From assembly GCF_000497245.1 (NCBI RefSeq), contig NZ_AWTC01000012.1:32421-96420 (forward strand): a stretch of 64,000 bases of DNA. Reading direction: 5' to 3'. The notes under the pieces are model-generated. The model did not search any database and was not told the origin of the DNA. It saw nothing but the letters and a program-made list of their open reading frames with translations. Source of the stretch: Sporolactobacillus laevolacticus DSM 442. GTDB taxonomy: Bacteria; Bacillota; Bacilli; Bacillales; Sporolactobacillaceae. Positions within the stretch are counted from its first letter, which is position 1. Every line of letters starts with the position of its first letter. Both the position numbers and the translations under genes were made by a program. Of this stretch, positions 26,582-33,871 are shown one piece after another.

Positions 26582-27362
26582 GATTGGTCCTCTCACTTTC
26601 TGTTAAATCTGCTTCCGCCCTCACTTCAGGCTGCTTGATACTCAATGGACGCCAGTTGAAGAGGTTTGTTTTCTTCGTTGATCTTCGGAATTTGCTGAAG
26701 TAGCGTTCGAGCAGATAGAAGATCACTTCCGCACTATAACAGATGATCAGATAGTAAATCCAAACAACCAAATAGGCTTCCAGAAAATTGTAGTTGAAGG
26801 CCGCTTCCGTCTTAGCAATCGCTGTAATATCCTTAACCGACATGATGAACGCTAACGACGAATTCTTAATCAGGTATAAGGTTGCATTCGTAATATTCGG
26901 CAGCGCTGAAATTAACGCCTGAGGCAAAATGATCCGCCAAAAGGTCTGGCGAGGCTGCATGCCGACCATCAAACCCGCTTCCATCTGACCCTTATCAACC
27001 GTTTGCAGAGCTGAACGAAAAACTTCCGTCAAGGTTGCAATACTGTTCAATGTGAAGACGATGTACGCGTAATAAATCGGATTTATGCTGAATGCAGCCT
27101 TGCCGATGATCATGTTCAACAGGCTTGGAAATGCACTGTAGACAATCAGAATCTGCGCAATGATCGGTGTACCTCTCACAAAGGACACATAAAGCTTTAC
27201 GATTTGTTCCAGACCCTTGACCCGATATATTCTGATTAAGGCAAACAAGCAGCCGACCGGCAATGAAATCAATAATGCAACGAGAACAATCTGCAGCGTG
27301 ACGGGGACACCCTGTATGGCCGTTTGGGCAACTTTAACCATAAAATCTGTATTTAATGACAT
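26547..27362 (-). CDS. Amino-acid ABC transporter permease (distal)
   Basis: Protein of 271 aa of the HisM/GlnP family. About five membrane helices ([20 protein letters not shown] first). It has the TVEVFRSA-like and EAA-loop region [24 protein letters not shown]. The polar C-terminal tail of about 45 residues is longer than usual. It probably pairs with the second permease as a heterodimer. Confidence 0.92.
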   Translation of the reverse strand: MSLNTDFMVKVAQTAIQGVPVTLQIVLVALLISLPVGCLFALIRIYRVKGLEQIVKLYVSFVRGTPIIAQILIVYSAFPSLLNMIIGKAAFSINPIYYAYIVFTLNSIATLTEVFRSALQTVDKGQMEAGLMVGMQPRQTFWRIILPQALISALPNITNATLYLIKNSSLAFIMSVKDITAIAKTEAAFNYNFLEAYLVVWIYYLIICYSAEVIFYLLERYFSKFRRSTKKTNLFNWRPLSIKQPEVRAEADLTESERTNHAQNRGLKKRL

Positions 27363-27376
27363 TTAAGATGCTCCCC

Positions 27377-28075
27377 TTAAGCGGCAATCGTTTTTCTTTT
27401 TGCCTGATAGGATTTCTCAACCAAGGTCACGCCTTTGTCAATCGCCAGCGAGATCACCCAGTAGATTAAGGCTAAGGCACAGTAGGTCTGCCAAGCATAG
27501 CCGCCAGAGTTATTGGCTACAATCATCTGAGCCTTGGCCACCATGTCGACAACCCCGATCGTGAATGTCAGCGCGCCTTCTTTCAAAAGGTTAATAGCTG
27601 AATTCGCAAAATTGGGCAGTGCGACAACGAAAGCCTGCGGTAACAGAATCCGATAAAAAGTCTGGAACGGCGTCATGCCGACCATCAGACCCGCCTCCAT
27701 CTGCCCCTTGGAAATCGACTCATAGGCTGACCGCATAATTTCTGAAACAGGTGCTGAAAACAGCAGTGTCAGCGCAATAATGACAAAGTACATGCGGTTC
27801 CAGCCCTCAATGTTTATATGAAGCCATCCGCTAAATAAGAGCGGCATTCCGTAATACACAACGAAAATCATGATGATTGACGGCGTTGCCCGAATAACAC
27901 TCACATAGATGCTGGAAAGCACACGTAAAATGATCGATTGACTTTGCTTGGCCGCCGCGAGTCCTAGGCCTAGCAGACTTCCCAAAACGATCGATGATAC
28001 AGATACAATCAAGGTAATGTTAATGGCTGGTAATAGTTGGCCTAAAAAATTAATGATTAATTTAATATTCTCCAT
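27377..28075 (-). CDS. Amino-acid ABC transporter permease (proximal)
   Basis: Protein of 232 aa with about five helices. The EAA loop reads [24 protein letters not shown], almost the same as in the partner permease, and RATPSIIMIFVVYYG matches the family TM2 region. Fourteen bases separate it from the next permease. Resembles TcyL/TcyM-type cystine and sulfur amino-acid permeases in general form; substrate not provable. Confidence 0.92.
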   Translation of the reverse strand: MENIKLIINFLGQLLPAINITLIVSVSSIVLGSLLGLGLAAAKQSQSIILRVLSSIYVSVIRATPSIIMIFVVYYGMPLLFSGWLHINIEGWNRMYFVIIALTLLFSAPVSEIMRSAYESISKGQMEAGLMVGMTPFQTFYRILLPQAFVVALPNFANSAINLLKEGALTFTIGVVDMVAKAQMIVANNSGGYAWQTYCALALIYWVISLAIDKGVTLVEKSYQAKRKTIAA

Positions 28076-28105
28076 TTACACAACCTCATCTATTATTTAC
28101 TCGAA

Positions 28106-28987
28106 TTATTCAAACGGCTTGTTCAACAACTTAAAGTTATCCTGACCGAAGTATTTTTCTGAGAGTTGTGCTGCCTTACCAGAATCAATAACCTTCTTAA
28201 TGGCCTTGTCATAAGCTGCTGCTAATTCTTTCTGGTCCTTGTTAAACAGTGGGTACGTCTTGATTCCGCCTAACGTAACATAGGTTAACTTACCTTTCAG
28301 ATCAGCATTCGCACCGTTCTTCTTTTCAACGTTTGCTTCAAACATTGGACGGATCGCGAAGTAAGCATCGTAACGGCCTTCATTGACCCATTTCAGAGCA
28401 TCAGAAACGACGAATGTGTCGGCACTGCCTAGATCGATCTTAGGGTTGTGATTCTTGTTATAGTCAGCGATCACTGCGTATTGTCCGTTTTGCGGAGCGA
28501 TGGGAACCAATTTACCTTTATTATTTGCCAATTTAGCTAAACCGCCGAATTTATCTTTATCTTTTGTTCTGACAACAAATCCAGAGTCACTCACACCTAA
28601 ATAGTTCTTAGGATAAAGGTATGTCTTGGCACGATCCGCGGTGTAGAATACATTCTTAACGCCGACTTGGTACTTGCCACTTTTTACACCAATCAAAACG
28701 TCATCGTCACTGGTACCTACATATTCGAACTTGTACTGCGGCAATAATTTATCAACTTCACGTAAGATCTGCACATCATAACCGTCGCCTTGCTTCTTGT
28801 CATTTTGATAAGTAATCGGGAAGTTCGTGGTCGCATATGCGACTTTAATCACCTTTGGCTGATCCGAGCTGGCTTTGCTGGAAGACTTTGTTTTATCCGA
28901 ACCCTGATTGCCGAGAAAATAAACTCCGGCAAATACAATGACAACTGCTGCTATAACCCCAATAATAATCTTGTCCAATTTCCTCAT
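28106..28987 (-). CDS. Membrane-anchored family-3 solute-binding protein
   Basis: Protein of 293 aa starting MRKLDKIIIGV, six bases after GGAGGATT. It has an N-terminal hydrophobic helix (IIIGVIAAVVIVFAGVYFLG) followed by a serine/lysine linker. There is no lipobox cysteine, so it is anchored by an uncleaved helix, or cleaved and secreted, rather than lipidated as is usual in Gram-positives. The SBP_bac_3 domain includes KVAYATTNFPITYQN, GYDVQILREV, and the hinge GKYQVGVKNVFYTADRAK. It captures the substrate of the two permeases. Confidence 0.9.
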   Translation of the reverse strand: MRKLDKIIIGVIAAVVIVFAGVYFLGNQGSDKTKSSSKASSDQPKVIKVAYATTNFPITYQNDKKQGDGYDVQILREVDKLLPQYKFEYVGTSDDDVLIGVKSGKYQVGVKNVFYTADRAKTYLYPKNYLGVSDSGFVVRTKDKDKFGGLAKLANNKGKLVPIAPQNGQYAVIADYNKNHNPKIDLGSADTFVVSDALKWVNEGRYDAYFAIRPMFEANVEKKNGANADLKGKLTYVTLGGIKTYPLFNKDQKELAAAYDKAIKKVIDSGKAAQLSEKYFGQDNFKLLNKPFE

Positions 28988-29001
28988 GTTGTGAATCCTC
29001 C

Positions 29002-29772
29002 TCATTTAAATGAAAATTTTATGTTATCAAGTGCTAATGTTTGTTGTTTTAACTGATCACCAGCGCCGTCAAAATTCAGTTGAACAATGTGGTTTTCCGG
29101 GCCCTGTTTAAAAGTCAATTGCCGATCGCCCAATTGAACATGGTATTCGGAATCTGTATTCTCAGTTTTGCTTTCCAATAATCCACTCCAGATTCCGGCA
29201 ACTTTTTCCGGATCAGGAACACTGAAAACAGCTTGTCTCGCCACTAAATCTCCGGCAGCATGCTGCACGATCAAGCCTTGCTCCGTGAGTTTTTGTTCAC
29301 GATCTTTATCGCTGCCCTGCCATTGAATGAAAAACGGATACGGCAATCCGTCAATGGTGTCATCGATAAAGAAAATCAACCATGTGATCAGGTGGCCTTG
29401 TTCGTCCAAGCGCTGACCCTCTTCGATTTCACCAACATTGATCCCGGCATCCTTCAGACGCTTGTGAACCGCTTCAATATCCGTAGTACGGATCGCGATC
29501 GTGTTGATTCGCTGAACTTTTTGTTGATAATCTTTAACCGCATCATAAACTGCGGAAGCGTCTGAGCGGGAAAACTGCTTTGCTCGTACTTTATCATACA
29601 CAGAAATCAATTCGATATAATTCAAGCCAAAATACCCTAAGGCATTTTCGGTACCCCATTTTTCATGACGGCCACCGCGTGCAAAGACAATTCCATGATC
29701 GCCGAAGAACTTCGCAGCCTCATCAACATTTTGAACATTGATCATTGTGTGATCCCAATTTAAAACGGCCAT
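29002..29772 (-). CDS. VOC-superfamily (glyoxalase-like) protein
   Basis: Protein of 256 aa of the large glyoxalase-like group (PF13468 type). It begins NWDHTMINVQNVDEAAKFFG, with a metal-type histidine (WDH), then GYFGLNYIELISVYD (metal-type glutamate). The second half is more diverged. VOC enzymes do metal-dependent isomerisation, epimerisation or ring cleavage. It starts 3 bases after the ProC-like gene and ends 14 bases before the binding protein. Confidence 0.85.
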   Translation of the reverse strand: MAVLNWDHTMINVQNVDEAAKFFGDHGIVFARGGRHEKWGTENALGYFGLNYIELISVYDKVRAKQFSRSDASAVYDAVKDYQQKVQRINTIAIRTTDIEAVHKRLKDAGINVGEIEEGQRLDEQGHLITWLIFFIDDTIDGLPYPFFIQWQGSDKDREQKLTEQGLIVQHAAGDLVARQAVFSVPDPEKVAGIWSGLLESKTENTDSEYHVQLGDRQLTFKQGPENHIVQLNFDGAGDQLKQQTLALDNIKFSFK

Positions 29773-29775
29773 TCT

Positions 29776-30585
29776 TTAGCTCTCCTTTCCCAATTCTGTC
29801 GTCCGTTTGATCGCTGCCAACACCGCATTCTGGACGCCTGCCGCAAAATCACTAGCATCCAACTCATGCTGAGCAGCAATGCCAACCCCACCTGCTGAAT
29901 TGTTGATATCCAACAACTCATAAGGATGTTTGCCTGTGATCTCCAGCATTTTCGCCGCGCCCTGCAAATTCTCAAGTGCTATTTCGTTTGCTTGTTTTCT
30001 CGATAAGCCGCCAAGAACACCGGCGTTTGTTAAGGCAAGATAAAAGTTGTAAATATAATTTGGTCCCGCTATTGCGTAACCTGTGTAAATATCAATTTGT
30101 TTTTCAGGAATGTAATCGACTTTCCCGAAGCTCTTCAGAAATTCATCCACATCCTCTTGCCTCGCCGACGCATTCAAAGCTACGCCGGAAACTCCGAATC
30201 CCGTATCCGTGAGTGTATTCGGAATAATACGTACAACTGGATAATCCTCATCTCCGATTGCGTCCGTCAATTGTTCAATCGTGACACCAGCAACAATAGA
30301 GATAATTGTTTTCTTTTGGCCGCTTGCACCAATCTGCTTGGAAATGCCTGCCCAGTCATCTTGTGGGCGAACACCGAGCAGAATTAAATCAGAATCCTTT
30401 AATGCTTGAGTTTGAAATTCCCGGCTGGTTGAAATGTGATAAGTATCTGCTAAATAGCGCACCCGATCCGGACTGATATCGACCACATGCGTCGTCTCAG
30501 GAGAAGTCGCCTGATTTTTTAGCGATGCACGAATGATTGCCTCAACCATTTGGCCGCCGCCAATGGCATACAATGATTTCGTCAT
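29776..30585 (-). CDS. Pyrroline-5-carboxylate-reductase-like oxidoreductase
   Basis: Protein of 269 aa starting MTKSLYAIGGGQM at 30585, about ten bases after GGAGGTT; the longer frame to 30678 has no site. It has an N-terminal Rossmann domain (YAIGGGQMVEAII) and a ProC dimerisation domain (GPNYIYNFYLALTNAGVLGG, GAAKMLEITGKHPYELL). The proline-pathway motifs are altered: GSGPA is IAGPN and PGGTT is AGGVG. It may reduce or form a cyclic imine other than pyrroline-5-carboxylate. First gene of the operon. Confidence 0.82.
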   Translation of the reverse strand: MTKSLYAIGGGQMVEAIIRASLKNQATSPETTHVVDISPDRVRYLADTYHISTSREFQTQALKDSDLILLGVRPQDDWAGISKQIGASGQKKTIISIVAGVTIEQLTDAIGDEDYPVVRIIPNTLTDTGFGVSGVALNASARQEDVDEFLKSFGKVDYIPEKQIDIYTGYAIAGPNYIYNFYLALTNAGVLGGLSRKQANEIALENLQGAAKMLEITGKHPYELLDINNSAGGVGIAAQHELDASDFAAGVQNAVLAAIKRTTELGKES

Positions 30586-30759
30586 AGTCTTTCTAACCTC
30601 CATTTTGATAAAGAAGAAAACTCGGTCCTGTGATTCAGATTGTGTATACCTGCAATCCATTAGGTCAAAATGAACCATTTCCTTTAACTCTTAATGGTAT
30701 GTTATCTGAAAAATCAGATTTAGTCAAATATTCCATAATTATCCAACACTATACATGGC

Positions 30760-30769
30760 TTGTATACAA
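30760..30769. promoter_or_regulatory. TTGTATACAA palindrome in the leader of the importer operon
   Basis: Perfect 10-bp palindrome, part of a larger TATACA-TGGCT-TGTATA repeat, 175 bases upstream of the first gene. Likely operator of an unlinked regulator. The remainder of 30586-31040 holds no recognisable gene. Confidence 0.4.
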
Positions 30770-31040
30770 CATATGGACATTATTTAAATTGACTTTCATG
30801 ATTACCAACTTATCAAATTAATGTGGTATATCCTATATTAATAGTATGCTTTTTAGCTGTCAATTGATTTCTTCCGCTGTTCATTCACCCTGTTGCAATC
30901 TGCTTGAGGTCTTAAAAGTGCAGAAAAAAACGTATTCACACTGCAACCGCACACACGCACAGCCATTTGGTGCTGCGAAGCAGATCCTTTCAGGCAGAAT
31001 AAAATCTTGCATTTGGCAGAAACTGGTAGATGGCTTTCTC

Positions 31041-31084
31041 GAAAAAAAACTCGAGAGGATTTTATTCCCTCTCGAGTTTTTTGT
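31041..31084. terminator. Terminator of the ABC-F gene
   Basis: AAAACTCGAGAGG (31046-31058) pairs with CCTCTCGAGTTTT (31068-31080). T-runs flank it on both strands. Confidence 0.8.
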
Positions 31085-31182
31085 GGAGACTACTTTTTGG
31101 GACAGCCTCGTCCTAAACAGAAACCATTCGTTAACTTGATTTTCTCAGTACAGATTCAGGTACTTAGCACCGCATCAACGAC

Positions 31183-32763
31183 TCATCTTTGATGCGGTTT
31201 CCCCATTTCTCTTTTTTCTTTTAATAGCCGCTGAAATTCTTCCTCTAGTTCTGGAGAAGGCTCAATACTCAACCTGCTGAGTACCTCCGTTATTTTTGTT
31301 TCGAGGACCAATCGCTTTTCCTTATCGTCATCGCGCACTTTTTTCGGTTTATCGTTTTTCCATTGTCGATAGGTTCCTTCAAATACGTGAATCGTCTGAC
31401 TGCGGATTTCCAGGATCCGTGTTGCGATGTTTTCGATGAACCGGCGATCATGGGAAACAAAAATGACGCTTCCTTCATAGTCCTTAAGCAGCGACTCTAA
31501 TGCAGCGACGGCTTCCATATCCAGATAATTCGTCGGTTCATCCAGAATCAATGTGTTCATGTCGCTCAAAAACACTTTAGTGAGTGCGACTTTGACCCGC
31601 TCGCCGCCGCTCAGAACACCGACCGGCTTATACACATCTTCACCAAAAAAATGCATCCGGGCGAGCACCGTGCGGATCAGCGATTCCTCTTGCTTTGAGG
31701 TCGCACGGACGTTATCAATAATCGACTTTTCTTCATCAAGGATCGTTAGGTTCTGATTAAAGTAGCCAAGTTTCATCGACGGTGAGTACGAAACTCCGCG
31801 ATCTTGATTCATGATTTTTTTAACGAGTGTCGTTTTCCCGCTTCCATTGGGTCCGACAATTGCCAATTTGTCCCCGCCGCGGATAAAGAAACTGGTGTTG
31901 TGCCAGAGCTCACGTTTACCGAACCGCGCCGATACATCTTCGACACGAAGAATGATTCGATTTTTAAACGTTTCTGCATTTGGAAGGTTCATCTTAAGCG
32001 GCTGAAGCTCTTTCACATTTTCAACTTTTTCCAGCTTTTCTAATCGTGTTTCAATGGCATTGGCCGTTTGCTGAAGCTTTTTTTGTTTCTTGGCAAAGTA
32101 GGGTTTGGCTCCTGTAATTCGTGCTTCAGAGCCGCTCAAGTTTTTCGGTTTCTTTGTTGCCCGCTGAGCTTTCCTCTCTTTTAGTTTTAATGCTTCTTCC
32201 AGCTGCCGTTTCTTCTTTTCATAGCTTTCATAAGCTGACTGTTGCTCTGTACGCTCTATTTCCTTTTGTCTGGCATAATCGCTGTAATTGCCTGTGTATA
32301 CCTTGAGCTTGCCTTCATTGATTTCCCATATCGTTGTACAAAGTGCATCCAGAAAGGCCCGGTCGTGCGACACAATAACAAACGCCCCTTGCCATTCACT
32401 GAGCTTCTTCTCCAACCATTCAATATGATCCGTATCCAAATTGGTCGTTGGTTCATCAGCAAGCAACAACTCCGGATGGCTCATAAGTGCTTTTTGGATG
32501 TATTCCTGAGTCACTTCTCCGCCGCTTTTCGTTGTATCGGTTCGCTTTAGCTGTGGCAACAGGGTACATTGAGTACGTTGAATCACCGTTCCTTCTTCCG
32601 GAACGATCTTTTCAGCAAAAATATTCAGAAGCGTTGTTTTCCCGCATCCATTCCGGCCAACCAATCCAATACGATCCTTTTGAAGAATGTGTAGCTGATC
32701 TACATCAAGTAATAAACGATCCTTTACATAATGCTTTATATGAAGCGCTTCTAACAAGATCAT
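31183..32763 (-). CDS. ABC-F ribosome-protection ATPase (Vga/Msr/VmlR type)
   Basis: Protein of 526 aa starting MILLEALHIKHYV at 32763, seven bases after GGGGA. Two ATPase cassettes: Walker A GRNGCGKTT and GPNGSGKTT; signature LSGGERVK in the second; DEPTTNLD and DEPTNYLD. There is no transmembrane domain. The long charged linker (about 185-260) between the cassettes is the antibiotic-resistance interdomain linker. In the first cassette the signature reads KSGGEVTQ and residues normally between Q-loop and signature are shortened. Homologues displace lincosamides, streptogramin A and pleuromutilins from the ribosome. The leader carries several terminator-like hairpins. Confidence 0.9.
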   Translation of the reverse strand: MILLEALHIKHYVKDRLLLDVDQLHILQKDRIGLVGRNGCGKTTLLNIFAEKIVPEEGTVIQRTQCTLLPQLKRTDTTKSGGEVTQEYIQKALMSHPELLLADEPTTNLDTDHIEWLEKKLSEWQGAFVIVSHDRAFLDALCTTIWEINEGKLKVYTGNYSDYARQKEIERTEQQSAYESYEKKKRQLEEALKLKERKAQRATKKPKNLSGSEARITGAKPYFAKKQKKLQQTANAIETRLEKLEKVENVKELQPLKMNLPNAETFKNRIILRVEDVSARFGKRELWHNTSFFIRGGDKLAIVGPNGSGKTTLVKKIMNQDRGVSYSPSMKLGYFNQNLTILDEEKSIIDNVRATSKQEESLIRTVLARMHFFGEDVYKPVGVLSGGERVKVALTKVFLSDMNTLILDEPTNYLDMEAVAALESLLKDYEGSVIFVSHDRRFIENIATRILEIRSQTIHVFEGTYRQWKNDKPKKVRDDDKEKRLVLETKITEVLSRLSIEPSPELEEEFQRLLKEKREMGKPHQR

Positions 32764-32801
32764 CGAATCATCCCCGTTTATCATTTTCTGGGGACATAAA
32801 G

Positions 32802-32820
32802 AAAAACTTGGCGAAGCCAA
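32802..32820 (-). terminator. Short hairpin plus T-run close to the ABC-F start
   Basis: On the minus strand TTGGC-TTC-GCCAA is followed by GTTTTTC. It is small, but is the third terminator-like structure in this leader. Confidence 0.4.
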
Positions 32821-32889
32821 TGCTTTGACGCAGGCTAAGCCTTAGATTTTCTTATACTAGCTTCCGCTAATTTTTATACAATCCTATTT

Positions 32890-32930
32890 GTATAAAAATG
32901 CCCCCTATCTGGACTCAGAATAGGAGGCAT
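32890..32930 (-). terminator. Attenuator terminator in the ABC-F leader
   Basis: On the minus strand ATGCCTCCTAT pairs with ATAGGGGGCAT (one G-T), followed by TTTTTAT. It lies about 130 bases before the ABC-F start, inside its leader, so it should stop transcription unless remodelled. Confidence 0.75.
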
Positions 32931-33025
32931 ATATAGGCGAATACCAAAAAGAAACCCGATCTTTTCGGCCGGCCGCAGATAACCAATCCTATCCTGAAAA
33001 CTCCGATCTGAAGACATATGTGCAG

Positions 33026-33067
33026 AAAAAATCCGCTGCTCACAAACATCTTTCAGTTACCGGATTT
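33026..33067 (-). terminator. Upstream terminator-like hairpin in the ABC-F leader
   Basis: AAATCCG pairs with CGGATTT across a 25-base loop, then a T-run and CTGC on the minus strand. It could instead terminate an upstream transcript. Confidence 0.45.
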
Positions 33068-33078
33068 CGAAAATAGGA

Positions 33079-33117
33079 TTAGTTTTTCATCGGCCTTTGG
33101 TTCACCCTTCCGTTCAT
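33079..33117 (-). CDS. Candidate 12-codon leader peptide of the ABC-F gene
   Basis: Minus-strand frame encoding MNGRVNQRPMKN, located just before the first leader hairpin. Short upstream frames commonly drive ribosome-stalling attenuation of ABC-F genes. No good ribosome binding site precedes the ATG, so this is tentative; an internal ATG giving MKN is another possibility. Confidence 0.25.
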   Translation of the reverse strand: MNGRVNQRPMKN

Positions 33118-33230
33118 TTGATTATTCTTAGTTTAAATCAAAGCACAGTCACTTGTAAAGTAGCAACGACATGGCAGACGGCAAGCCCGTGTTCCTCCGA
33201 TAGCGATTTTTTCAACAGGTTAGCATTTGG

Positions 33231-33818
33231 TTAACATATTGAAAAAGGGTCATTGGTTTTGTCGCTATTCCAGACATACTCAATATGATGCGCAATTTCT
33301 CGCGCTTGTGCCTCACCAAACTGATCGGCAATAAAACCTAAAGTCATATCAATGCCTGCAGAGACCCCGGATGATGTATAGTATTTCCCATCGTTGACCC
33401 ATCGCGCGTGTTCCATCCACTGTACCGAGGGATTCACACTTTTTACCCATTCAAAAGCTAATTTATTTGACGTTGCTTTTCGTCCATTCAGAAGTGATGT
33501 TCGCGCTAATAGAGCCGAACCGGTACAAACCGTCAGACAGTAGGTAGATAGGTTGGCTGCATCCCCCAGCTTCCTAATAAAATCATCATTATTAACCAGA
33601 GGGCGCGTCCCCTGTCCACCCGGAATCAGAAGAATACCTGTTACATCTGTGTGGTGAATCGGCTCAGTCATTATTGGCGTCTTCTGTCTGCTCGTTATCG
33701 TCCCACCGTCCATAGACACATAGCGCAGAGTATATTCGCTGATCTGCCCCAGTACTTCTACCGGTCCAAAAGCGTCCAGCGTTTCAAAATCTGGAAAGAG
33801 CAGGATATTTACATCCAT
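33231..33818 (-). CDS. DJ-1/PfpI-family protein (isocyanide-hydratase-like)
   Basis: Protein of 195 aa. Text matches the InhA/GATase1-like subgroup: NILLFPDFETLDAFGPVEVL, LLIPGGQGTRPL, nucleophile cysteine in TVCTGSALLAR, GRKATSNKLAFEWVK, and SSGVSAGIDMTLGFI. The conserved aspartate near the N-terminus (ETLDAFGP) is present, as in isocyanide hydratase. Natural substrate unknown. It lies upstream of the ABC-F leader on the same strand and could be partly co-transcribed. Confidence 0.88.
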   Translation of the reverse strand: MDVNILLFPDFETLDAFGPVEVLGQISEYTLRYVSMDGGTITSRQKTPIMTEPIHHTDVTGILLIPGGQGTRPLVNNDDFIRKLGDAANLSTYCLTVCTGSALLARTSLLNGRKATSNKLAFEWVKSVNPSVQWMEHARWVNDGKYYTSSGVSAGIDMTLGFIADQFGEAQAREIAHHIEYVWNSDKTNDPFSIC

Positions 33819-33871
33819 GATCTTGGCCTCTTCTCAAAGTGTTATTTTTCCATAACAATAACAACAAAAAG

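Noticed and set aside
30846..31139. 97-codon plus-strand frame upstream of the importer operon
   Set aside because: No ribosome site, no recognisable family, and it runs through the ABC-F terminator hairpin.
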